From Mesorhizobium ventifaucium (GTDB lineage Bacteria; Pseudomonadota; Alphaproteobacteria; Rhizobiales; Rhizobiaceae): DNA of 64,000 nt. The notes beneath the pieces were generated by a model. The model ran no database searches and was not told where the DNA came from. It saw nothing but the letters and a program-made list of their open reading frames with translations. A program made the translations under genes and the position numbers. Shown here one piece after another: positions 24,427 through 34,308 of the stretch (positions are counted from its first letter, which is position 1; each line of letters opens with the position of its first letter). The DNA lies in contig NZ_CAKXZS010000056.1 of NCBI RefSeq assembly GCF_935822925.1, forward strand, positions 1 through 64,000. The letters are read 5' to 3'.

Positions 24427-25242
24427 CTATTGCTCATCCTGGCGGCGCAGCCGCTTCTCCAGCGCCCGCAAGGCCAGCGACAGGCCGACCGTCAGGATGA
24501 GATAGATATAGGCGACGATCGAATAGGTCTCGAAGAAGCGGAACGAGCCGGCGGCGTAGATCTTGCCCATCTGGGTGATGTCGGCGACGCCGAGCACCGA
24601 GACCAGCGAGGAATCCTTGACCATCGCCACGAAATCATTGCCGAGCGGCGGCAGGATGGTGCGGATCGCCTGCGGAAAGACGATCAGCCGAAAACGCTGC
24701 GTGCGCGTCAGCCCCAGCGCCTTCGCCGCCTCGATCTGGCCCTTCTCGACCGCCTGGATGCCGGCGCGGAAGACCTCCGAGATGAAGGCCGAGTAGCCGA
24801 TTGTCAGCGCCATGATCGCGCGCCACAGTAACGACACGTCGCGTATCATTAGCTCGCCGAACAGCCCGGCGCTTTGCAGCGGCGCCGTCAGCGCGTTCCA
24901 TCCCGCGACGAAGGCCGGTGCGCCGGCGAAGGCGATCCAGAACAACAGCACCAGCATCGGCACGCCGCGAATGATCTCGACATAGAAGCGAGCGATCTGG
25001 CGCAGCCAGCGCGACCCCGACAGCCCCATCAGCGCAATGCCGAGCCCGATTGCCGAGGCCAGCGCGAAAGCGACCACTGTGACGAAGACTGTGACGCCGA
25101 TGCCCTTGGCGACGGTCGCGAAAACCTGGGCATAGAGGTCGCTTGCGGCGATGAAGATAGCGGCTGCCAGAGCGAGCGCCGCGGCCACGGCGAGCCACCA
25201 CGGGAAGTCGGATTTGGCGGTGGAGGATGCGGGCGTTGCCAT
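24427..25242 (-). CDS. Polar amino acid ABC transporter permease
   Basis: This inner-membrane permease of the His/Glu/Gln type has 271 residues. After an N-terminal helix it carries five core helices, including IIRGVPMLVLLFWIAFAG and the coupling EAA motif EAAKALGLTRTQRFRLIVFP. It lies downstream of a matching binding-protein gene. No ATP-binding subunit is in the window, so the ATPase must be encoded elsewhere. The start at 25242 was chosen because it gives a short charged N terminus before the first helix. Confidence 0.9.
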   Translation of the reverse strand: MATPASSTAKSDFPWWLAVAAALALAAAIFIAASDLYAQVFATVAKGIGVTVFVTVVAFALASAIGLGIALMGLSGSRWLRQIARFYVEIIRGVPMLVLLFWIAFAGAPAFVAGWNALTAPLQSAGLFGELMIRDVSLLWRAIMALTIGYSAFISEVFRAGIQAVEKGQIEAAKALGLTRTQRFRLIVFPQAIRTILPPLGNDFVAMVKDSSLVSVLGVADITQMGKIYAAGSFRFFETYSIVAYIYLILTVGLSLALRALEKRLRRQDEQ

Positions 25243-25276
25243 CAAGGCGCGCCGACGAACCAACGTCGAGCCAAGC

Positions 25277-25323
25277 CACCCCCCTCTGTCCTACCGGACA
25301 GTCCGGTAGGACAGAGGGGGGTG
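25277..25323. repeat. Perfect 47-nt palindrome (family D)
   Basis: Two 23-nt arms with a one-base centre: CACCCCCCTCTGTCCTACCG... mirrored by ...CGGTAGGACAGAGGGGGGTG. It lies between the binding-protein and permease genes of an ABC transporter. Related half-elements are at 43385-43412 and in the larger element at 55974-56153. It could attenuate permease expression. Confidence 0.85.
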
Positions 25324-25381
25324 CACGGGCGCAAAGTCAGCGCGAGTTCCCACGCATCACCCGGTACCCGCGACAAAAGTC

Positions 25382-26179
25382 CTACTGCCCCATCTTGTAG
25401 TCAAGGAACCATTTCTTGTTGAGCGCGTCGAGCGTGCCGTCGGCCTTCAGTGCGGCGATCGCCGCATTGACCGGTTTCACCAGATCCGAGCCTTTCGGGA
25501 AAATAAAGCCGAAATCCTCGGTGCCGAGCGGGCCGCCGATCAGCTTCAGCCCGCCATTGGACGCCTCGACATAGCCTTTGCCGGCAGTGCCGTCGGTCAA
25601 AACGACATCGACGTCGCCGGTCTTCAGCGCCTGCACCGTCGCGCCGAACGTCTCGAACAGTTTTATGCGTGGGTTCTGCTCATTGCCGTCCAGGACGCTG
25701 TACACGGCGGTGTAGAAGGGCGTGGTGCCGGCTTGCGCGCCGATCAGCCCGTCCTTGAAGGCGCCGAAGCTCTTGGCGTCGGTGAAGCGCTTCTCGTCGC
25801 CGCGCACCAGCATGAACTGTTCCGAGCGCATATAGGGGTCGGAGAAATCGACCTTCTGCTTGCGATCGTCCTTGATGGTGATGCCGGTCATGCCGATGTT
25901 GTACTGGTTGTCGGAGACCGCCTGGATCATCGCGTCCCAGGAGGTGTTCTGGTACTCGACCTGGAAATTCAGCCGCTTGGCGATCTCGTCCATGGCGTCA
26001 TATTCCCAGCCGATCTGCTTGCCGGTCTTGGCATCGATGAATTGCAGCGGCGGATAGGCGTTTTCCGTCACCACCACCACTTTCTTGCCGCCGAGATCGG
26101 GCAGCGCCTGCGCCAGGGCGGCGACAGGTGCAAAAACCAGAGCCAACAGGCCGGCCAACAGCAGTTTCGATTTGATCAT
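25382..26179 (-). CDS. Amino acid ABC transporter substrate-binding protein
   Basis: This 265-residue periplasmic protein has a signal peptide (LLLAGLLALVFAPVAALAQA). The SBP family 3 signature is visible: VVVTENAYPPLQFID, GWEYDAMDEIAKRLN, and the ligand-site IGMTGITIKDDRKQKVDFSD. The exact ligand is not predictable, though family 3 proteins bind polar amino acids. The ATG at 26179 gives a complete signal peptide. The permease follows after a spacer containing a strong palindrome. Confidence 0.92.
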   Translation of the reverse strand: MIKSKLLLAGLLALVFAPVAALAQALPDLGGKKVVVVTENAYPPLQFIDAKTGKQIGWEYDAMDEIAKRLNFQVEYQNTSWDAMIQAVSDNQYNIGMTGITIKDDRKQKVDFSDPYMRSEQFMLVRGDEKRFTDAKSFGAFKDGLIGAQAGTTPFYTAVYSVLDGNEQNPRIKLFETFGATVQALKTGDVDVVLTDGTAGKGYVEASNGGLKLIGGPLGTEDFGFIFPKGSDLVKPVNAAIAALKADGTLDALNKKWFLDYKMGQ

Positions 26180-26384
26180 GGTACACCCCGAGAATTTGAA
26201 CGGCCTCGACATTGTCGAGGCCTGCAGGAAATCCGGCGCCGACTTTAGCTTTCCGCAGGCGGCTTGCAAGACGGCTTGATGCGGCCTCGCGCGAAATGGA
26301 TTCCATGCTTTCAGGGCGTTACGGAACGATCCGTTTCGATTGCGCACCGACGCGGCCCGGCAAAATCGAACCATTCCGCACGAC

Positions 26385-26410
26385 AAAAAAGGCGGCCGAA
26401 GCCGCCTTTT
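26385..26410 (-). terminator. Rho-independent terminator of rplS
   Basis: Read leftward, GGCGGC TTCG GCCGCC is followed by TTTTTT. The stable tetraloop hairpin lies 25 nt past the rplS stop codon. Confidence 0.93.
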
Positions 26411-26434
26411 CCAAAACATGATTGTTGAAGACGC

Positions 26435-26974
26435 TTATTCGGCGGCAGCGGCTTCCTCGGCCTTAGCGGCCTCGTCGGCGGCCTTCTTCTCGGCGGCGTC
26501 CTGCGCAGCCTTCTCGGCGGCCAGCGCCTGGGCGGCGGCCACCTTCTCGGCCTCGATGCGGGCCTTTTCGGCGTTCAGCGCATCGCGCTCATCATCGTTC
26601 AGCTTGCGGGCGCGCACGCCGGTGTTTTCCGAAATGCGGGCCGACTTGCCGCGGCGATCGCGCAGGTAATAGAGCTTGGCGCGGCGCACCTTGCCGCGGC
26701 GCACGATCTCGACGCCTTCGACCATCGGCGAAAAGACCGGGAACACGCGCTCCACGCCTTCGCCGTAAGAAATCTTGCGAACGGTGAAATTCTCCTGGAA
26801 ACCGGCGCCGGCGCGGGCGATGACGACGCCCTCATAAGCCTGGACGCGGGTGCGGGTGCCTTCGGTCACGCGGACCTGGACACGCACTGTGTCGCCGGGC
26901 TGGAATTCGGGAAGCTTGCGCTTGGCTTCGATCTTGGCGGCCTGTTCGGCCTCGAGCTGACGGAGAATATCCAT
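26435..26974 (-). CDS. rplS: 50S ribosomal protein L19
   Basis: This is a 50S protein at the 30S-50S interface. The conserved core covers residues 1-120: PGDTVRVQVRVTEGTRTRVQ, YEGVVIARAGAGFQENFTVR, and KLYYLRDRRGKSARI. It extends to 179 residues through an Ala/Glu/Lys-rich tail from about residue 135 that should form a long helix. Such tails occur in rhizobial L19. It is transcribed leftward after trmD, with an unrelated TSUP gene in the opposite direction between them. Confidence 0.96.
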   Translation of the reverse strand: MDILRQLEAEQAAKIEAKRKLPEFQPGDTVRVQVRVTEGTRTRVQAYEGVVIARAGAGFQENFTVRKISYGEGVERVFPVFSPMVEGVEIVRRGKVRRAKLYYLRDRRGKSARISENTGVRARKLNDDERDALNAEKARIEAEKVAAAQALAAEKAAQDAAEKKAADEAAKAEEAAAAE

Positions 26975-27303
26975 CTCAAAAATCCACTTCTTGTTCTTCC
27001 GACAGTCAGAGCGTCCGACACTCGCCTTGCAGTTCCATCGACCGCTCGGCTACGCCCTTTGTTCGAGAACATCTGTCGGGAACATCGGGCAGGGGCGACT
27101 ACACCGTCATTGTTGACGGGTCCGGCAGATTCTTCTTCCGGTTCGGCGGGCACATACAGCTATTTCGACGCTTTGTCACGCCTTCGCCGTGTCTTTTTTG
27201 GTCATTGGCCGACATTGCAATCTTTCAGCGCAGGGGTTGCGTCGAAGGCCCAAGCTTCTTAAGCCGGGTAAAATGTGACTTTCCTCCGGCGGCAACACCT
27301 TCC
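26975..27303. other. Intergenic region between rplS and the TSUP gene
   Basis: This 329-bp spacer must hold divergent promoters for rplS and the rightward TSUP gene. A small inverted pair near 27105-27125 is the only structure I noticed. No gene or known leader RNA was recognised. Confidence 0.4.
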
Positions 27304-28056
27304 ATGCCAGTTCTCGATGCGGCCCTGCTCTTTTTCGCGGGCTTTCTCTCAGGTGTCGTCAACGCCATAGCCGGCGGCGGGACGTTCATAACCTTCGGCG
27401 CCATGTCGCTGGTCGGCTTGCCGCCGATCGTCGCCAACGCCACCTCGTCGGTGACACAGCTTCTCGGCTACATCACCTCGACGCTAGCATACTGGTCCGA
27501 CATCAAACATTTCTGGCGCGCCGCATTGCTGCTCGGCCTGATCTCGGCTTTCGGCGCACTGGCCGGCGCGCTCATCCTTCTGGCGCTCGACAATCCGTCG
27601 TTCCGCGTCCTGGTGCCATGGCTGCTGCTGGCGGCGACCGCGCTGTTCGCCGCCGGGCCGTGGCTAAAGCCGGCGCCCAAGCCGGGGCATGAGGCCGCGG
27701 TTAGTTCGCTGGTCGGTTCCCTGGCGCAATTCGCGACCGCCGTCTATGGCGGCTTCTTCGGCGCCGGCATGGGCGTCATGATGCTGGCGACGCTCGGCCT
27801 CACCCTGCCCGGAGACTATCACCGACTGAACGCGCTGAAGAACATGCTGGCCGTGGTCATCGCGGCAGTAGCCATCCTGGTCTTCATCTCGGGCGATATC
27901 ATCGCCTGGCGGCAGGCGATCGTCATGATACCGGGCGGCGCGCTGGGCGGCTATGCCGGCGTCTGGATCGCCAGGCGCGTGCCGCAAATTGCCGTGCGCG
28001 GCTTCGTCGTTGGGGTCGGCGTGTTCCTGGCCTTTTACTATTTCACCAAGGGGTGA
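27304..28056 (+). CDS. TSUP family (TauE/SafE-type) membrane transporter
   Basis: This 250-residue protein has about eight membrane helices. The first repeat motif GFLSGVVNAIAGGGTFITFG and the second GGFFGAGMGVMMLA are the TSUP duplicated signature. Family members export sulfite, sulfonates or related anions, but the substrate is not known here. The ATG at 27304 begins directly before helix 1. Its last 19 bases overlap the convergent trmD end, so the gene interrupts the usual trmD-rplS order. Confidence 0.88.
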   Translation: MPVLDAALLFFAGFLSGVVNAIAGGGTFITFGAMSLVGLPPIVANATSSVTQLLGYITSTLAYWSDIKHFWRAALLLGLISAFGALAGALILLALDNPSFRVLVPWLLLAATALFAAGPWLKPAPKPGHEAAVSSLVGSLAQFATAVYGGFFGAGMGVMMLATLGLTLPGDYHRLNALKNMLAVVIAAVAILVFISGDIIAWRQAIVMIPGGALGGYAGVWIARRVPQIAVRGFVVGVGVFLAFYYFTKG

Positions 28057-28736
28057 GCGGCCAGCAGGTCCGGCCGCCTTTCCCTGGTCAGCCTTTCCGA
28101 CTCGGCGCGCCGCCATGCGGCGATCTTCTTGTGATTGCCCGAGGTGAGAACCTTGGGGATTTGCCGGCCCTCGAATTCCTGCGGCCGCGTGTAGTGCGGA
28201 TGTTCGAGCAGGCCGTTTTCAAAGCTTTCCTCATCGCCCGACACGACGTTACCCATCACGCCGGGCAACAGCCGCACCACGGCGTCGAGCAGCACCAGCG
28301 CTGCCGGCTCGCCGCCGGAAAGGATGAAGTCGCCGATCGAGATCTCCTCCAGCCCCCGCGTGTCAATCACCCGCTGGTCGACGCCTTCGAAGCGTCCGCA
28401 GACGATGACGACACCCGGCCCGGCGGCCAGTTCGCGTACGCGCACCTGCGTCAGCGGTTTTCCACGCGGACTCATCAGCAGGCGCGGCCGCGAATCGCCC
28501 GCCGGCGAGATATGGTCGATCGCCTTGGCTAGCACATCGGCGCGCATCACCATACCGGCGCCGCCGCCGGCCGGCGTGTCGTCGACGGTGCGATGGCGGT
28601 CGCTGGCGAAATCGCGGATCTGGATTGCTTCCAGCGACCATGTGCCGGCCTCCAGCGCCCTGCCGGCCAGCGACACGCCGAGCGCGCCGGGAAACATCTC
28701 CGGATAGAGCGTCAGCACCGAGGCGGAAAAACTCAC
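28038..28736 (-). CDS. trmD: tRNA (guanine-N1)-methyltransferase
   Basis: This enzyme methylates G37 of tRNAs reading CNN and CGG codons and prevents frameshifting. It has 232 residues. SPOUT-class trefoil-knot features are clear: SPRGKPLTQVRVREL, CGRFEGVDQRVID and EEISIGDFILSGGEPAAL. It uses a GTG start that overlaps the rimM stop by four bases, showing translational coupling. Confidence 0.96.
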   Translation of the reverse strand: MSFSASVLTLYPEMFPGALGVSLAGRALEAGTWSLEAIQIRDFASDRHRTVDDTPAGGGAGMVMRADVLAKAIDHISPAGDSRPRLLMSPRGKPLTQVRVRELAAGPGVVIVCGRFEGVDQRVIDTRGLEEISIGDFILSGGEPAALVLLDAVVRLLPGVMGNVVSGDEESFENGLLEHPHYTRPQEFEGRQIPKVLTSGNHKKIAAWRRAESERLTRERRPDLLAAHPLVK

Positions 28737-29329
28737 CGGTTGCCCCCGGCGTCCTTCGGCCCGCGCGGCCTGCCCTTCGGGTCGAAACCGTCGCGGCCGG
28801 GTTCGTCGCCGTCTTCGTCATCGGTCAAGCCCGCGGCCGCTGGATCGATACGGACGAAGCCGTCTTTGATCGACACGTCAGGAACGGCGGCCTGGGTGAA
28901 CGGGATCAGCACGCCTTTGCGCCCCGCCAATGTCACGTCGAGAATGTCGCCACCGCCGAAATTATGCACGGCGACGACCTTGCCGATGTCAGCACCGGTA
29001 TCGTCCCGGACCGCCAGCCCGACGAGATCGGCATGATAGAATTCGTCCTCTTCGCCGTCAGGCAGCATCGAGCGGTCGACGAACAATTCTGTGCCGGCGA
29101 GCGCCTCGGCGGCATTGCGGTCGCTGATGCCCTTGAAACGCACCACCACGACGTTGTTGGCCGGCCTGATGTCAACAATCTGGAAGGTGCGGCCGTCCCT
29201 GGCATAGAGCGGCCCGTAATCGGCCAGCGCCAACGGATCGCCGGTAAAGGTTTTCACGCGCAATTCGCCCTTGATGCCGTGGGCGGCGCCGATCACGGCC
29301 ATCTGGACGGGGTTTTGCGGTTTGGTCAT
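28733..29329 (-). CDS. rimM: Ribosome maturation factor RimM
   Basis: This protein assists 30S head assembly by binding S19. It has 198 residues. The N-terminal RimM barrel shows VIGAAHGIKGELRVKTFTGD, and the PRC barrel shows YHADLVGLAVRDDTG. A charged C-terminal tail follows. AAAGGAACC precedes the ATG. The usual partner rpsP does not lie upstream: the neighbour is xerC on the other strand. Confidence 0.95.
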   Translation of the reverse strand: MTKPQNPVQMAVIGAAHGIKGELRVKTFTGDPLALADYGPLYARDGRTFQIVDIRPANNVVVVRFKGISDRNAAEALAGTELFVDRSMLPDGEEDEFYHADLVGLAVRDDTGADIGKVVAVHNFGGGDILDVTLAGRKGVLIPFTQAAVPDVSIKDGFVRIDPAAAGLTDDEDGDEPGRDGFDPKGRPRGPKDAGGNR

Positions 29330-29455
29330 CGGTGGTTCCTTTGCCTTGCTCTAGCTCCAGCCTCTTGTCATTTCAATGACGCGGCTCTTCACCGCTTCCT
29401 AACCCGGCTGCCGGAAGATGGCCCAGAATTGGAAGAACGGAATCGGAAGAGCGCA

Positions 29456-30394
29456 ATGCAGGAATTCATCGTCCCGGCCAAACCAGACCTTCAGGCGGCC
29501 CGTGAAAGCTGGCTGAAGATGCTGGCGCGCGAACGCCGGCTGTCGCCGGAAACCGTGGAAGCCTATGAACGCGACACGCGCCAGTTCCTGCAGTTCCTGA
29601 CCGGCCATTGCGGCGGCTCGCCCGGCATTGCGGATATCGCCGATCTGCGCCCGGCCGATCTGCGCGGCTTTCTCGCCACCCGCCGCGCCGGAGGCGCCGG
29701 CGCGCGCACGATCGGGCGGGGGCTGGCCGGCATCCGCTCGCTGCTGCGCTATCTGGAGCGGCGCGGCCTCGTCAATGCGGCGGGTGCTGCGGCACTGCGC
29801 GCGCCACGGCAGCCGAAGTCGCTGCCCAAGCCACTGACGGCTAGCGATGCGAAACACGCCGTTTCGGTAGAAGGCCAACTGGCGGAGGAACCGTGGATGG
29901 CCGCCCGCAACGCCGCCGTGCTGACGCTGCTCTACGGCTCGGGCCTGCGCATTTCCGAGGCGCTCGGCCTGTCTGGCGCCGATCTGTCGTCGCCTGATGA
30001 AGCGGTGCTGCGCGTCTCCGGCAAGGGCGGCAAGACGCGGCTGGTGCCGGTGCTGCCGATCGCACTGCGGGCGATCGCCCAATACCGGCAGCTCTGCCCC
30101 TATCATCTCGATCCGAAGGGCCTGCTGTTTCGCGGCGCCCGCGGCGGGCCGCTCAACCCGGCCATTGTCCAGCGCGACATGGCCAAGCTGCGCTCGGCGC
30201 TCAATCTGCCGGACACCGCCACGCCGCATGCGTTGCGCCATTCCTTCGCCACACATCTGCTTGGGCGCGGCGGCGACCTGCGCACCATCCAGGAACTTTT
30301 GGGCCACGCCAGCCTGTCGACGACGCAGATCTATACCGGCGTCGACACCGCGAGGCTGCTCGAAATCTATGAAACGGCCCATCCGCGGGCATAA
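29456..30394 (+). CDS. xerC: Tyrosine recombinase XerC
   Basis: This is the site-specific recombinase that resolves chromosome dimers at dif with XerD. It has 312 residues. The N-terminal SAM-like core-binding domain (RRLSPETVEAYERDTRQFL) is followed by the catalytic domain. The catalytic set is visible: Arg in GSGLRISEALGL, Lys in GKGGKTR, HALRHSFATHLL, GHASLSTTQIYTGVD with the nucleophile Tyr. A much longer in-frame reading region exists upstream, but it is the complement of rimM. The ATG at 29456 gives the normal XerC start. Confidence 0.93.
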   Translation: MQEFIVPAKPDLQAARESWLKMLARERRLSPETVEAYERDTRQFLQFLTGHCGGSPGIADIADLRPADLRGFLATRRAGGAGARTIGRGLAGIRSLLRYLERRGLVNAAGAAALRAPRQPKSLPKPLTASDAKHAVSVEGQLAEEPWMAARNAAVLTLLYGSGLRISEALGLSGADLSSPDEAVLRVSGKGGKTRLVPVLPIALRAIAQYRQLCPYHLDPKGLLFRGARGGPLNPAIVQRDMAKLRSALNLPDTATPHALRHSFATHLLGRGGDLRTIQELLGHASLSTTQIYTGVDTARLLEIYETAHPRA

Positions 30395-30508
30395 CCGAGG
30401 CATGATTTCGCAAAGTTGCAGCCAGCATATGAGCCGTGGACCAAGTCCGAGACAATTTTGCCGCGCCGGTTAACCGTTTCGCCGTTCTTTGTCTCTAAAA
30501 AGCGAGCC

Positions 30509-31576
30509 ATGAAACGCGTCATTGCCATAGCCGAGCGCACGGCCTTTGCTTCGTTGAAGCTGCTCGTGGCGCTGAACGTCCTGTTTTTCCTCTCTTTCCT
30601 GGTCGTCGCGCTGCTCGCCGCCGGCAAGGCGCGCGCTGAAACCCCGGTCTGCGCCGGCGCCGACATGCTGTCGGCCTTGCAGAAGGACGACCCGGCCGCC
30701 TACCGCAAGATCGAGACGGAAGCGGCCGCGACACCGAACGGCAAGGGCCTGTTGTGGAAACTGGAAAAGGCGGGTGAAAGACCGTCCTTCCTGTTCGGCA
30801 CCATGCACATGACCGACCCGCGCGTGACCACGCTGCCGCCCGCCGCGCAAAAGGCCCTTGACGCCGCCGACACTGTCGTCATCGAGACAACGGAGGTGCT
30901 CGATAAGCAGAAGATGATGGCGGCGTTCCTGAAAGAGCCGGAGCTGATGATGTTCACCGACAGCACCACGCTGTCCTCGCTGCTGTCGCCGGACGATGCG
31001 GCGGCGGTGAACAAGGCGCTCGACGCGCGCAGCATTCCACCGGCGAGCGTCGCCAAGATGAAGCCGTGGATGCTGTCGACCATGGTCGCGCTCCCGGCCT
31101 GTGAACTGGCCCGCCAGGCCGGCGGCACGCCGGTGCTCGACATCAAGCTTGCAGAGGACGCCAAAGCCTCAGGCAAGGCCGTCGATGGGTTGGAGACCGT
31201 CGCCGACCAGCTTCGCGCCATGGCCTCGCTGCCGCTTTCGTTTCATATGAAGGGCCTCGTCGACACGCTGAAGCTCGGCGACAAGGTGAACGACGTCAAC
31301 GAAACCATGATCGTGCTTTACCAGCGCGGCGACATCGGCATGCTCTGGCCGCTGTTTCGTGCCGTCCTGCCGGGCGGCGAAGACGATTCGGCGGGCTATG
31401 CCGCCTTCGAGGAAACCATGATCACCCGCCGCAACAAGGTGATGATCGATCATGCCGGGCCGATCCTCGCCAAGGGCAACGCTTTCATGGCGGTCGGCGC
31501 CTTGCACCTCCCGGGCGCGGAGGGTCTGGTCGAGGATTTCCGCAAGGCCGGCTACACTGTCACTGCCGTCGACTAG
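30509..31576 (+). CDS. TraB/GumN family protein
   Basis: This 355-residue protein has an N-terminal membrane or signal helix (LLVALNVLFFLSFLVVALL). The TraB/PrgY/GumN domain follows, with FLFGTMHMTDPRVTTLP carrying the GxxH motif, VVIETTEVLD, and the terminal GNAFMAVGALHLPGAEGLV. The fold is thought to be a metal-dependent protease-like domain, but no substrate is known. The start at 30509 gives a coherent N-terminal helix. It is a single gene. Confidence 0.85.
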   Translation: MKRVIAIAERTAFASLKLLVALNVLFFLSFLVVALLAAGKARAETPVCAGADMLSALQKDDPAAYRKIETEAAATPNGKGLLWKLEKAGERPSFLFGTMHMTDPRVTTLPPAAQKALDAADTVVIETTEVLDKQKMMAAFLKEPELMMFTDSTTLSSLLSPDDAAAVNKALDARSIPPASVAKMKPWMLSTMVALPACELARQAGGTPVLDIKLAEDAKASGKAVDGLETVADQLRAMASLPLSFHMKGLVDTLKLGDKVNDVNETMIVLYQRGDIGMLWPLFRAVLPGGEDDSAGYAAFEETMITRRNKVMIDHAGPILAKGNAFMAVGALHLPGAEGLVEDFRKAGYTVTAVD

Positions 31577-31842
31577 TTGCACGGTTGAGTTGCGGGCCCG
31601 GCAAGGCGTGATTCGGGCCGATGCCTTTGCCGAATCACGGGAGGCTTGTCCCGGCACAGGACGGTCGAAAGGTTTAATTTGGCTCGATAGCCGCGAGTTT
31701 TGTGAGTAAAGTGCTTGCAGACAAACGATTCGCGGCGAAGAATGCCCTGTTTTCGGCGTTTTCGATCCCTAGCGTGAAACCTGTTCAACGATTGCGCGTT
31801 GATGTGTGTTGATTGATACTTTTCATCCACGGAGGACACTTT

Positions 31843-32175
31843 ATGGCGAATCCAAACGACCCGTACACCACTCCGACACCCCCTCCCAAGTCGGGTGGCG
31901 GCAGCACCGGCTGGCTGATTGCCCTGGTTGTCGTTATTTTGGCTATTGTCGCTTACTATGTTTTTGGAAGAAGCGGTGAAGAGCCAGCGCCTGCCGAACC
32001 GCCGGCCGCCACCACGCCGGCGCCAGCGCCCGCTGAGCCGACGCCTGCTCCGGCCCCTGCAGAGCCAGCACCTGCCCCGGCGCCTGCAGAACCAGCGCCT
32101 GCTCCGGCGCCAGCACCTGCTCCGGCACCTGCGGAGCCAGCACCTGCTCCGGCGCCAGCACCAGCCCCGCAGTGA
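31843..32175 (+). CDS. Pro/Ala-rich single-pass membrane protein
   Basis: This 110-residue protein has an N-terminal cytoplasmic Pro/Gly-rich stretch. One membrane helix follows (GWLIALVVVILAIVAYYVF, about residues 24-42), and then about 60 residues built from PAPAPAEP-like units. The tail should be an extended, acidic rod projecting into the periplasm. GGAGGACACTTT precedes the ATG. A strong terminator follows. I do not recognise a functional family, and the repeat number may vary between strains. Confidence 0.75.
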   Translation: MANPNDPYTTPTPPPKSGGGSTGWLIALVVVILAIVAYYVFGRSGEEPAPAEPPAATTPAPAPAEPTPAPAPAEPAPAPAPAEPAPAPAPAPAPAPAEPAPAPAPAPAPQ

Positions 32176-32198
32176 TCGCCTGCTGACTTCAAATACGA

Positions 32199-32226
32199 AC
32201 GGCCCGCTGAAAAGCGGGCCGTTTTG
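32199..32226 (+). terminator. Rho-independent terminator of the Pro/Ala-rich gene
   Basis: AACGGCCCGCT and AGCGGGCCGTT form a strong stem followed by TTGCTTT. It lies about 25 nt past the stop codon and may also serve lpd on the opposite strand. Confidence 0.85.
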
Positions 32227-32264
32227 CTTTGAGCCGCCAAATGGATGCCGACGGTGAGGAAGGC

Positions 32265-33671
<1,407 letters not shown>

Positions 33672-33754
33672 GATTTGTCCTTCTGGTCTGGCACTCAGCC
33701 TTGGCTGGGATTAGCGGCCGCCGCCGGTCACCGGCAGCATTTTTTTGGACACGC

Positions 33755-34285
33755 TCATTCCTGACAGCCCTTCAACGAAAAAACATCCCACGGCACCTTT
33801 GAAAACCCGTTGGCGCCATAGGCGGTCGACATCCGCAGCGACGGTCCGAGGTCGGGAAAGATGAGTTTCGCCGGAGCATCTACCCCTTCGGCCGGCAGCA
33901 GAGCGATGTTGCCCTTGTCGTCAGCGCTGTAGACGACCCCCTCCCACAGGGTGCAGGCGGCGAGTTCGTCGCCGGTGACGTCGCCTGTCGGGCATTTGTA
34001 CATCAGCGAGCCATGCGGCCGCGCCACGACTTGCGTCCACATGACGATGCCGTCGAGCACGACGCCGTTGTCGAGCACCATCTTGAACGTGTTGGTGACG
34101 ACAGCCGATCCCCCGGTCGGCCTGAAATCGATCTCGGCCGCACTTTCGGCATCGCCATAGACGGCGAGTTCGAGCGGGCATGCGGCAAAGGCTGCCGATC
34201 CCGTCTGCGCAACGCCGGCCGCGCACAGCGTGAAAAACATTCCGGAGTGCAAACGAGAGGAACTCATTCGGTGGCGCAGATCCAT
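33755..34285 (-). CDS. Secreted hypothetical protein between sucB and lpd
   Basis: This protein of about 176 residues has a signal-like segment (MFFTLCAAGVAQTGSAAFAA). Its mature domain has several cysteines (AACPLEL, YKCPTGD, AACTLWEG, LKGCQE) that suggest disulfides and periplasmic location. No family was recognised. Starts at 34297 (GTG), 34285 (ATG) and 34267 (ATG) are all possible. 34285 has AGGTGAG upstream. A secreted protein is unexpected inside a TCA-cycle operon. Confidence 0.65.
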   Translation of the reverse strand: MDLRHRMSSSRLHSGMFFTLCAAGVAQTGSAAFAACPLELAVYGDAESAAEIDFRPTGGSAVVTNTFKMVLDNGVVLDGIVMWTQVVARPHGSLMYKCPTGDVTGDELAACTLWEGVVYSADDKGNIALLPAEGVDAPAKLIFPDLGPSLRMSTAYGANGFSKVPWDVFSLKGCQE

Positions 34286-34308
34286 TCTCCGGCTCACCTC
34301 GACCGGCT

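Noticed and set aside
28625..30394. Apparent N-terminal fusion to XerC
   Set aside because: The extra 277 codons are the complement of rimM and trmD. XerC has a normal start at 29456.
31985..32172. Short regular repeats resembling a minisatellite
   Set aside because: They are codon repeats encoding the Pro/Ala/Glu tail of a protein with a good ribosome-binding site, so they belong to the coding sequence.
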